Source: Candidatus Mediterraneibacter gallistercoris (GTDB lineage Bacteria > Bacillota_A > Clostridia > Lachnospirales > Lachnospiraceae). From it: a stretch of 6,183 nucleotides of DNA. The notes beneath the pieces are model-generated. The model saw nothing but the letters and a program-made list of their open reading frames with translations. It did not search any database and was not told the DNA's origin. Position 1 is the first letter of the stretch. Every line of letters starts with the position of its first letter. Position numbers and translations under genes: made by a program. The stretch spans positions 1 through 6,183 of the forward strand of contig DWWI01000234.1 in NCBI GenBank assembly GCA_019119745.1, in the 5' to 3' direction. Of this stretch, positions 1-5,172 are shown piece after piece.

Positions 1-2786
1 TCATCTGCCAGATACCCCACCGGAGGCGTGATCTCTTTGATAAAATACTCCCCAAGATACAGGTTTTCTATGGAGGCTTTCCCGTTTTCATCGGTGGTCA
101 GCGTAGCCACCCTGTCACCGGCTTTGTAGATCACCCCGGTTGCCCCGTCCGGATGGACAATATCTTTCCGGGCATACAGACCATAGACTGCATTTTCCAG
201 TGAAGCGTCTCCCTGGGGGATTGCCTGGCTCGTCTCTGTGTCTTTTTTCTGCAGGCGGATCGTGGCATTTACCCTTTCATTGGTAAAGGTATGGGTAAAT
301 GTTACTTTCGCTTCGCTGTCATTGGTATAAGAGAAAGTAAAGGAATATACATCCTCCTGATTCCTCACATACCCATCCGGAGCCTGGATTTCTTTCACAT
401 CATAAGAAAATCCTATCGGAAGATCTGCTGTAAAGACCGCTTTCCCATCTTCTCCAGTCACCGCTTTTTCGATCAGCGCTCCCTTCGATACCACAATATT
501 TCCATCCGCATTTGTAATGTCGCTTCCCGCATACAGTCCGAACACGCCGCCATCCAGGGAATTTAAGGTATCTTTATCCTGTTTCAAAACAGAGACTTCC
601 GCTTTCTGCCTGTCATTATGGAAGGTACTCTCGCTGAATACCGTCTCCACGTTCTGTCCGGCATAGGAAAGTGTCACGGTTTTTTCTTCACCGGCATTGT
701 AAAAGTTCTCCGGGGCCTGCACTTCACGGATCACATAAGTCCCCAGGTGCAGATTTTTAAGAACCGCCGAACCATTATCGTCCGTCGTCAGGTTCCCTTT
801 CACAAGATCGCCTTTACTGTAGATCTTTGCACCATAGGCCGTTACAATATCTTCTCCGGCATAGACGTTATAAACAGCGCCTTCCTGACGGCGGTCTTCG
901 TAACGGAACGTCACTCCTTCTTCTGTCACATCTGCACCGGTCAGAACCTGGCCTTCTTTGTAAATGGTCAGTTCTCCCATTTGCTCCTGATCCGGTACTG
1001 TAACAGAAGCCGTATCATTTGCAATCAGTTTTACATTATAACCTGCCGTATTCAGCCGGTATCCTTCCGGAGCCTGAATTTCTTTCAGATATACCGTATC
1101 CTGAGTCTTTACGATCTCCGCAACGGAAGATCCATTTTCATCTGTTGCCGGCATCTCTGTGATCAGCTTTGTGCAATCAGGATCACTGTAAATACCAAAC
1201 ACCGCGCCTGACAGCTTTGCATTCTCATGCCTGGAATCCACCTTGATGATCTCTACCTTGGCCAGTTCCAGCCATTTCACAGAAAAGCTCACATACTTTT
1301 CGTCTTCTACGCCTTCTCCGAATACCAGGGCAATATCCTGATAAGAACTTCCGGTCGTGATCTTATAAGCGGAGTAATCCTTGGTAATGCTTCCCTGCAT
1401 TTTTGCGGACCATGATCCTGCCACGTCTCTCGTCTGTGTCAGCGGTGCTGACAGATAAAATTTTGTACCTCCGGAAATCGTTACCTTTGCCCCGGCAACA
1501 CTGGTCTTTCCTGTGCTGATATTATGAAGCTTCACGCCGTCCGGCAGATCCATTGTGATCGTCTGCTGACTTGACGCCTTAAACGTAATATCTTCTGTCC
1601 GCTGCTGGCTGCCGTCCACATAGGCCGTCACGTTAGAATTGGAAAATGACATTTCCACATCGGGAATTTCCGGCTGGCTTACCGCGTAATGATAAAGCTC
1701 CATCGCCAGCGCTTCTCCTGTACTGTTGGTTCCGTAAAATGCATCGCTGCTGCCATTCGCATAGGAAGCTGCCAGATGTGTTACGATAAACCGCTTTCCT
1801 GCGGAAAAGTCCTTATGGTGGCAATTAAAGAAATACGCCGCCCCCGAAGCTTCTGTTCCATAATAAATCGTCTTGGCCAGTTCCTGCTTGCCTTCCAGTT
1901 TTGTGATCTGGTATGTTCCGCTTCCCGGGCCGGGCTTTGACGGCTGAATGCAGTATGCCGTTGCAGACACGTTCCCAAATTTTACCGTAAATGGAGCAGT
2001 CACATAGGATCCAAGCCCGTAATCTGCATAGTAATAATAGCTTCCCTGGGTAATGGTCACAGGCTGCGTTGCTCTGGCTGCCCGTGCCCGAGGAGCCTGT
2101 GCTGTAAAAGTCACGCTTTCCCCGACTTCCAGGCTCTGGATATCCACTCCCTGGTCCGCCGCCTGCAAAAGGACTTCGCCCAGCGTCAGTCCACTGTCTT
2201 CATCCACTGTCTTCTGATCTTCTGACCTCTCCAGTGCTTTGTCAAATTCCTCTTCCGAATGCATCTCAGCCGGAGTTTCCGACTCTCCTTCCTCATCAGA
2301 GTTTTCCGGCTCCGACTCTTTCTTATCCTGACCCGGTGAAGCCTCTGTTCCGGAATCCTTCACTTCTTCAGAAGATGACGCTTCCTTCACCGTAATGTTC
2401 CTGCTGATCTGATACATCGGATGACTGGTCGTCTGCGGTTCCACATAATAGACCGCCTGATAGGTATCTTCATGATCTGTCGCAAAAGAATCTCCGTCCT
2501 CATTCAGCGCCTCCTGGAAAGTGACCTTTACTTTCTTATTGTCCGGAATCTCAATTCCGGAGAAGTCACAATTGATATCAAACGAGGCCCCTACTGTAAC
2601 TTCATAATCCTGCGCAGTCACGACTTCATCCATATCCAGTTGATCCTTTACTTCCTCATAATAGGGAACTCTCTCAATCGGAGATTCTGCAGCAGAAACC
2701 ATCATCGGAGATACAACTGCTGATAAAAACGACACCAGCGCCATACAGCCGGAGATCAGCCTTGCTGCTTTTCTTTTCTTTCTCAT
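1..2786 (-). CDS. Large secreted surface adhesin / SpaA-like isopeptide-forming pilin-related protein with thioester-type domain (partial, C-terminus off the window)
   Basis: The frame is open without interruption from ATG 2786 to the left edge (928 residues, no stop). The start is supported by AAAGGA six bases upstream. Residues 1-33 form a signal peptide: a basic MRKKRKAAR start, a hydrophobic core and a VSAA cleavage region. An acidic Ser/Glu-rich linker follows (about 134-190), then an Arg/Ala-rich stretch at 232-239. Residues about 246-370 resemble the thioester (TED/TQxA) domain: Y278-C279 carries the candidate thioester cysteine, and the T-H-L-A motif at 336-339 sits where T-Q-x-A is expected. 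Residues about 375-508 form a beta-rich domain. Four CnaB/SpaA repeats follow at about 509-603, 604-725, 728-838 and 839-928+. The visible candidate isopeptide residues are K515/E569 (D599 as possible partner), K610/E688/N724, K735/E799/N836 and K847/E918. By family knowledge such proteins are anchored to the cell wall by sortase through an LPxTG-like tail, which would lie beyond the window. The role in adhesion is inferred from domain order; the ligand is unknown. Confidence 0.9.
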   Translation of the reverse strand, partial: MRKKRKAARLISGCMALVSFLSAVVSPMMVSAAESPIERVPYYEEVKDQLDMDEVVTAQDYEVTVGASFDINCDFSGIEIPDNKKVKVTFQEALNEDGDSFATDHEDTYQAVYYVEPQTTSHPMYQISRNITVKEASSSEEVKDSGTEASPGQDKKESEPENSDEEGESETPAEMHSEEEFDKALERSEDQKTVDEDSGLTLGEVLLQAADQGVDIQSLEVGESVTFTAQAPRARAARATQPVTITQGSYYYYADYGLGSYVTAPFTVKFGNVSATAYCIQPSKPGPGSGTYQITKLEGKQELAKTIYYGTEASGAAYFFNCHHKDFSAGKRFIVTHLAASYANGSSDAFYGTNSTGEALAMELYHYAVSQPEIPDVEMSFSNSNVTAYVDGSQQRTEDITFKASSQQTITMDLPDGVKLHNISTGKTSVAGAKVTISGGTKFYLSAPLTQTRDVAGSWSAKMQGSITKDYSAYKITTGSSYQDIALVFGEGVEDEKYVSFSVKWLELAKVEIIKVDSRHENAKLSGAVFGIYSDPDCTKLITEMPATDENGSSVAEIVKTQDTVYLKEIQAPEGYRLNTAGYNVKLIANDTASVTVPDQEQMGELTIYKEGQVLTGADVTEEGVTFRYEDRRQEGAVYNVYAGEDIVTAYGAKIYSKGDLVKGNLTTDDNGSAVLKNLHLGTYVIREVQAPENFYNAGEEKTVTLSYAGQNVETVFSESTFHNDRQKAEVSVLKQDKDTLNSLDGGVFGLYAGSDITNADGNIVVSKGALIEKAVTGEDGKAVFTADLPIGFSYDVKEIQAPDGYVRNQEDVYSFTFSYTNDSEAKVTFTHTFTNERVNATIRLQKKDTETSQAIPQGDASLENAVYGLYARKDIVHPDGATGVIYKAGDRVATLTTDENGKASIENLYLGEYFIKEITPPVGYLAD
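376..397 (-). repeat. 22-base imperfect repeat inside the CnaB modules, copy in module 3
   Basis: This stretch matches 1066-1087 at 21 of 22 bases and lies 690 bases (exactly 230 codons) away in the same frame. Both encode the K-E-I-Q-A-P core that carries the catalytic glutamate of the isopeptide fold. The related segment near 710 is more diverged. The match suggests the CnaB modules arose by duplication, or that this core is kept similar by recombination or constraint. Confidence 0.75.
1066..1087 (-). repeat. 22-base imperfect repeat inside the CnaB modules, copy in module 1
   Basis: This is the partner of the copy at 376-397, with one mismatch. It encodes the same K-E-I-Q-A-P core around E569 of the first CnaB module. 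Confidence 0.75.
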
Positions 2787-2815
2787 CTTTTTCGTCCTTT
2801 CTAAAATCTGGTTTA

Positions 2816-2844
2816 TGAGTAAAGCATTTCGTTTCTTCTGTCAA
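2816..2844 (-). promoter_or_regulatory. Candidate promoter of the surface adhesin gene
   Basis: Read on the minus strand, a consensus -35 box TTGACA (2844-2839) is followed after exactly 17 bases by TACTCA (2821-2816), a weak -10 box. The start of transcription would fall about 20-25 bases before the AAAGGA ribosome binding site and ATG 2786. The -35 match and spacing are strong and the -10 is poor, so an alternative sigma factor or an activator could be involved. Confidence 0.4.
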
Positions 2845-2847
2845 TTT

Positions 2848-2862
2848 TTATGTTTTCTTCAT
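2848..2862 (-). CDS. Possible four-codon leader mini-ORF (M-K-K-T)
   Basis: Upstream of the adhesin promoter candidate, AAAGGAGG is followed six bases later by ATG AAG AAA ACA TAA. The ribosome binding site is among the best in the window, yet the frame ends after four codons. An in-frame ATG two codons earlier would give M-R-M-K-K-T. It may be a regulatory leader peptide, the stump of a lost gene (its start resembles the Lys/Arg-rich start of a signal peptide), or chance. It lies upstream of the TTGACA box, so it would be translated only from a longer transcript. Confidence 0.25.
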   Translation of the reverse strand: MKKT

Positions 2863-2890
2863 CCGCATCCTCCTTTCCTTGAGCATTTGT

Positions 2891-2925
2891 ACTGTCTGGG
2901 ACAGTCGGCCGTTTCTTCCCGGCCG
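2891..2925 (-). promoter_or_regulatory. Two adjacent hairpins upstream of the adhesin gene
   Basis: Bases 2891-2905 form a perfect 6-bp stem (actgtc/gacagt) with a 3-base loop. Directly abutting it, 2906-2925 forms a second 6-bp GC-rich stem (cggccg/cggccg) with an 8-base loop. Neither is followed by a T-run, so they are not simple terminators. They could be operator dyads or leader RNA structure between the upstream terminator and the adhesin promoter. Confidence 0.4.
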
Positions 2926-2937
2926 GGATAACAGCAC

Positions 2938-2981
2938 AAAAATATGGCGGTATTCATTTCAATCAGAAATCCATACCGCCA
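2938..2981 (-). terminator. Rho-independent terminator of the sigma-factor transcript
   Basis: A perfect 9-bp stem (2945-2953 with 2973-2981) is extended by an inner 5-bp stem (2956-2960 with 2966-2970) around a 5-base loop. On the minus strand it is followed by TATTTTTG. It sits just after the Cys-rich small frame and isolates the sigma-like gene from the downstream adhesin gene. Confidence 0.75.
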
Positions 2982-3030
2982 CACTGTTTCTGCTGTCATC
3001 AATATGATGAAATCAGACAATGATTTTTAT

Positions 3031-3195
3031 TTAAGGTTTTCCTGTTCTCTTCCCCAGATCCGTTCCTGTACCGGTTTCCGTATGACCGGGACGTTTTCTC
3101 TGGCAGGACGCGCAGGATGCACATTCAAGCCAGGTATCACTCTGGGCAGGCTGTTCACTTTTCAAGGTGCACAGAAGCTTTTTTAACTCCTTCAC
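3031..3195 (-). CDS. Possible small Cys-rich protein (54 residues, start uncertain)
   Basis: The frame runs from GTG 3195 to TAA 3031. It contains a compact cysteine cluster, L-E-C-A-S-C-A-S-C-Q (three Cys three residues apart), plus an earlier Cys near residue 9, then a Thr/Gly/Lys-rich tail. I do not recognise the family. The start is a problem: the only good ribosome binding site (AAGGAG, 3192-3187) lies inside the frame just after the GTG, with no ATG at the right distance behind it. It lies right after the second copy of the 57-base repeat and before the 2938-2981 terminator, so it would be co-transcribed with the sigma-like gene. It could be a real mini-protein, a fragment of a larger lost gene, or non-coding. 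Confidence 0.35.
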   Translation of the reverse strand: MKELKKLLCTLKSEQPAQSDTWLECASCASCQRKRPGHTETGTGTDLGKRTGKP

Positions 3196-3197
3196 AT

Positions 3198-3254
3198 ATA
3201 GAAAGGAAAACAGCCCTTTTTACAGCATCGAATATCAAATTTTTTTATTTTCTG
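3198..3254 (-). repeat. 57-base direct repeat, copy 1 (at the 3' end of the sigma-like gene)
   Basis: This copy is identical to 4023-4079 at 49 of 57 positions without gaps and in the same orientation. It includes the stop codon and last codons of the sigma-like gene. On the minus strand the shared core is CTGTAAAAAG-x-GCTGTTTTCC followed by TTTCTAT, containing CTGT twice at a 12-base interval. A purine-rich AAGGAG motif follows a few bases after it. Possible roles are promoter or operator for the following Cys-rich frame, or a trace of a duplication that brought in the sigma gene. Confidence 0.75.
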
Positions 3255-3870
3255 TTTCTTCCAGACGCTTTTTCATAGCAGATACAGCTCTTTTGATCAT
3301 ATTAGAAACGCTCTGCTGAGCGATGCCCATTTCCGCACAAACGTCTTCCTGCTTCATGTTTTCCAGATAGTACAACGTAACAGCTTTTTTCTGCTTTTCT
3401 GTCAGAACACTCATAAGGTCACGAAACATTTCTCTTTCCACAAGCCGTTCTAAAACATCCTGCTCCTGATCCTTTAATTCTTTCCACTCTTCCGAAAACG
3501 GGTTATATGAACATACATTATGATTAGAGAGTATCTTTTCCTGATTTCTCTCCATCAGATCGGAGGCTTCCATCAGAAGACGTACATACCAGTTTTCATT
3601 GTCAAAAAAGTCAGACCGAAATATCTTCTGCTGCCCGGTAACAGACTCATAACCATATGCGCTGCATGCATGCAGCGGAAAAACAGTCGTCTTCTCCCCC
3701 TCCTGATAAAGTACATATCCATTTGCGTAAACAGTAATATCTGCTCCAAGTCCGACCGCCTCCCGGACCACGATACGGGCTCCGGACTGTTTCAGCGATA
3801 CCGCACAAGGCACTCTCTTTTTAGGATCTGCAGGTTTCACCAGGTTTTTTAATTCTTTTAATGTCATCAT
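3235..3870 (-). CDS. Sigma-70 region-4-like transcription regulator (sigma factor-like helix-turn-helix protein)
   Basis: This 211-residue protein has a C-terminal part (about 156-205) that reads as sigma-70 region 4. It starts L-T-E-K-Q-K-K-A-V-T-L-Y-Y and continues through the helix-turn-helix M-K-Q-E-D-V-C-A-E-M-G-I-A-Q-Q-S-V-S, which would recognise -35 DNA. The first 130 residues do not look like sigma region 2; they look like a compact beta-rich domain with N-G-Y-V-L-Y-Q and T-V-F-P-L-H motifs. I have the impression of similar proteins in Clostridia mobile elements but cannot name the family. I chose ATG 3870 because AGGTGG lies five bases before it; ATG 3867 is also possible, and the further upstream GTG 3879 overlaps that ribosome binding site. 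The gene has its own leader with a hairpin and copies of a 57-base repeat on both sides. It probably activates mobile-element or neighbouring genes; targets are unknown. Confidence 0.75.
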   Translation of the reverse strand: MMTLKELKNLVKPADPKKRVPCAVSLKQSGARIVVREAVGLGADITVYANGYVLYQEGEKTTVFPLHACSAYGYESVTGQQKIFRSDFFDNENWYVRLLMEASDLMERNQEKILSNHNVCSYNPFSEEWKELKDQEQDVLERLVEREMFRDLMSVLTEKQKKAVTLYYLENMKQEDVCAEMGIAQQSVSNMIKRAVSAMKKRLEETENKKI

Positions 3871-3964
3871 ATAGACCACCTTTCTGCCTTCCGGCTCCGG
3901 GTGGTCCCGGATTAAGAAACATTACCGTTTCTTTTCTCCCAATTCTCTGCAGCACAAACAGCCT

Positions 3965-3997
3965 CGGACTCACCCGTTTTTTTTGAACGGGAGTCCG
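3965..3997 (-). promoter_or_regulatory. Leader hairpin upstream of the sigma-like gene
   Basis: Two stacked 6-bp stems (3965-3970 with 3992-3997, and 3973-3978 with 3986-3991) are separated by a 2-base bulge and closed by a T/A-rich 7-base loop. The hairpin lies between the AGGAGG at 4018-4013 and the sigma start. No T-run follows on the minus strand, so it is more likely a leader RNA structure or an operator than a terminator. Confidence 0.45.
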
Positions 3998-4022
3998 AAG
4001 CTCCTTTTTCACCTCCTCATTA

Positions 4023-4079
4023 ATAGAAAGGAAAACAGCACTTTTTACAGTGTCGAAAACTAAATTTTATTATTTTTTG
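4023..4079 (-). repeat. 57-base direct repeat, copy 2 (leader of the sigma-like gene)
   Basis: This is the partner of 3198-3254 (49/57 identical, exact offset 825 bases). On the minus strand it begins just after the T-run of the 4083-4167 terminator and is followed by AATGAGGAGGTGAAAAAG, so it is placed where the promoter or operator of the sigma transcript should be. A possible promoter inside it is TGTAAA, 18 bases, TATTAA, but the match to consensus is weak, so the initiating sigma factor is uncertain. Confidence 0.7.
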
Positions 4080-4082
4080 CAT

Positions 4083-4167
4083 AAAAAAACCGGCAAAACA
4101 AATATGATTGATTTCCAGACACAAAATAATTTCTTTTTCTGTGTCGCAACCATAAATGTTTTGCCGG
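4083..4167 (-). terminator. Long-hairpin Rho-independent terminator of the polymerase operon
   Basis: A perfect 11-bp outer stem (ccggcaaaaca 4090-4100 with tgttttgccgg 4157-4167) encloses shorter matched blocks (4103-4106/4151-4154, 4108-4110/4147-4149) and an inner 6-bp stem gacaca/tgtgtc (4118-4123/4140-4145). Seven T follow on the minus strand (4089-4083). The whole 78 bases fold as one long imperfect hairpin, much longer than a usual terminator. Confidence 0.7.
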
Positions 4168-4271
4168 GCTCTTAGTGATTCTGGTCAGGTTCAGCTCCTT
4201 GACAAACTCTTGATATCCGCCGCCGTCCTGATGGTTCCAGCCAAATTCACCGCTCTAACGGATATCTCATT
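4168..4271 (-). pseudogene. Possible frameshifted remnant of a small coding sequence
   Basis: This is the gap between the zinc-ribbon stop and the terminator. In one frame GTG 4250 reads V-N-L-A-G-T-I-R-T-A-A-D-I-K, then stops at 4191-4193. In another frame the downstream part reads Q-E-F-V-K-E-L-N-L-T-R-I-T-K-S-P. Joining them near 4207-4212 (AAGAG in place of an expected AAGGAG) would give one continuous, protein-like peptide. Neither frame has a ribosome binding site and a start that would make a sensible complete protein. An 8-bp inverted repeat (4212-4219 with 4259-4266) also lies here. I cannot name a family; the region may be non-coding. Confidence 0.25.
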
Positions 4272-4517
4272 CTATTCTGTTTCTTTTTTCTTTCCAGATC
4301 CGGATCTGAGCCTCTGTGCATAGACCCGCATCCTTGCTTTGAGCTGCTCATCCCTGATGATCATGGGACGGACAGATACAATATCTTCCTTTACCAGTAC
4401 TTCCAGTGTGCTTTTACATTTCTTACAATCCACCTCCGAATCGCACTGGGAACTTTTCTCCAGAAAAGCTCCGCATACAGGGCAGTGAATATGCCATTTA
4501 TAATTATCTGATCCCAT
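4272..4517 (-). CDS. Small zinc-ribbon protein (81 residues), function unknown
   Basis: The start ATG 4517 is preceded by AAAGGAGG at ideal spacing. Two CxxC knuckles are visible: C12-P-V-C15-G and C31-K-K-C34, with a further C25 between them, consistent with a zinc-binding ribbon over residues 8-45. The C-terminal third is basic and rich in Arg, Lys and Gln, ending in a charged tail (S-G-K-K-K-E-T-E), which could bind nucleic acid. It is the last intact gene of the polymerase/YolD operon, 27 bases after the preceding small frame. Short four-cysteine proteins of this style, such as the Cys-rich KTR and Com-like groups, are common in phages and conjugative elements, but I cannot assign it to either. 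Confidence 0.75.
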   Translation of the reverse strand: MGSDNYKWHIHCPVCGAFLEKSSQCDSEVDCKKCKSTLEVLVKEDIVSVRPMIIRDEQLKARMRVYAQRLRSGSGKKKETE

Positions 4518-4544
4518 AAGTTCCTCCTTTAAGCAATAAGAATT

Positions 4545-4742
4545 TCATTTATTACTCAACGGATCAAGGGAAATCAAATCCGCTTCATGAGCTCTCATGC
4601 TGCCCATTCCGAATAGCGCCAAAGCTGCGCGGACAAACATGATATTCATTTCAGACCTGCTTTGTCGGTCTGCCGCTTCCACCGCAGCCTTCATCCGGCT
4701 CCCACACGCCGGACAGTACCATAGATTTCTGCGGATATCCCT
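4545..4742 (-). pseudogene. Zinc-ribbon-like small frame with no visible start, in frame after the YolD stop
   Basis: After TAG 4743-4745 the same frame stays open for 65 codons, to TGA 4545. The translation looks like real protein: W-Y-C-P-A-C-G-S-R-M-K-A, a mixed helix with N-I-M-F-V-R-A-A-L-A-L-F-G, and an end E-A-D-L-I-S-L-D-P-L-S-N-K. The CxxC motif resembles the first knuckle of the next gene. No ATG, GTG or TTG precedes the CxxC. The first ATG (4694) would remove it and has no good ribosome binding site. It could be a decayed gene that lost its start, a non-canonical start, or a C-terminal extension reached by reading through the single TAG. Confidence 0.4.
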
Positions 4743-5156
4743 CTAACAGGGCATTTCCAATATTTCAAAAACATCCCCGGACATCTCACAGATATCCCGG
4801 ATCTCTATCTCTGTATCTCCGACCCGCAAACCAACTGACGGATCAAAAAAAGCAACATCCCCTTTCACTGTATGATATCTTCCAAATCCCGGAAGCAGCG
4901 GATTCCCTGTAAAATACTCCACCTGGATCTCCATACCCGGTTTCAGCATCCTTAATTTCATATCCAGTTCATTTTTCCTCTCCTCCGATAAAATTCTTCT
5001 GGGCTCATAGATAATCTCCTTCTCCCTGACCGCATCCTCAAATCCTTTTAATGCGGCAAACGGAGCAAACTGTTTTGCCCTCCGCTCTACCGCCATCGGA
5101 ATTCTCCCGGATGCCGGACGCGGCAAATGTATGATTTTACGGTATGCTGCTGTCAT
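4743..5156 (-). CDS. YolD-like protein, partner of the Y-family polymerase
   Basis: With start ATG 5156 the protein is 137 residues. The preceding AAGGAGG favours this ATG or the GTG at 5159; the longer frame from TTG 5192 would overlap the polymerase end and place the ribosome binding site inside the gene. The hallmark of the YolD-like family (Pfam YolD) is the conserved R-R-A-K-Q-F-A-P-F-A-A-L-K-G-F at about residues 25-39, followed by a charged helix and a beta-rich C-terminal half ending D-V-F-E-I-L-E. YolD-like genes typically sit directly downstream of UmuC/UvrX-type polymerases in Gram-positive genomes and mobile elements and are thought to assist them, perhaps as a UmuD-like substitute. 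The biochemical role is not settled. The gene starts 16 bases after the polymerase stop. Confidence 0.85.
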   Translation of the reverse strand: MTAAYRKIIHLPRPASGRIPMAVERRAKQFAPFAALKGFEDAVREKEIIYEPRRILSEERKNELDMKLRMLKPGMEIQVEYFTGNPLLPGFGRYHTVKGDVAFFDPSVGLRVGDTEIEIRDICEMSGDVFEILEMPC

Positions 5157-5172
5157 CACAGCCATCACCTCC

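Noticed and set aside
618..1211. Plus-strand frame of 197 codons
   Set aside because: It lies opposite the adhesin gene, whose minus-strand frame is continuous and has clear CnaB motifs. The plus-strand translation has no family character.
2421..2723. Plus-strand frame of 100 codons (and similar ones at 291-566, 1227-1415, 1689-1940)
   Set aside because: These are antisense shadows of the adhesin coding region, without ribosome binding sites or recognisable motifs.
2944..3186. Plus-strand frame of 80 codons
   Set aside because: It starts inside the stem of the minus-strand terminator, has no ribosome binding site, and is opposite the Cys-rich frame.
3821..4012. Minus-strand 63-codon frame from GTG 4012 overlapping the sigma-like gene
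   Set aside because: AGGAGG directly abuts the GTG with no spacer, the frame runs through the leader hairpin and about 50 bases out of frame into the sigma gene, and the peptide has no recognisable features. It is probably a by-product of the leader.
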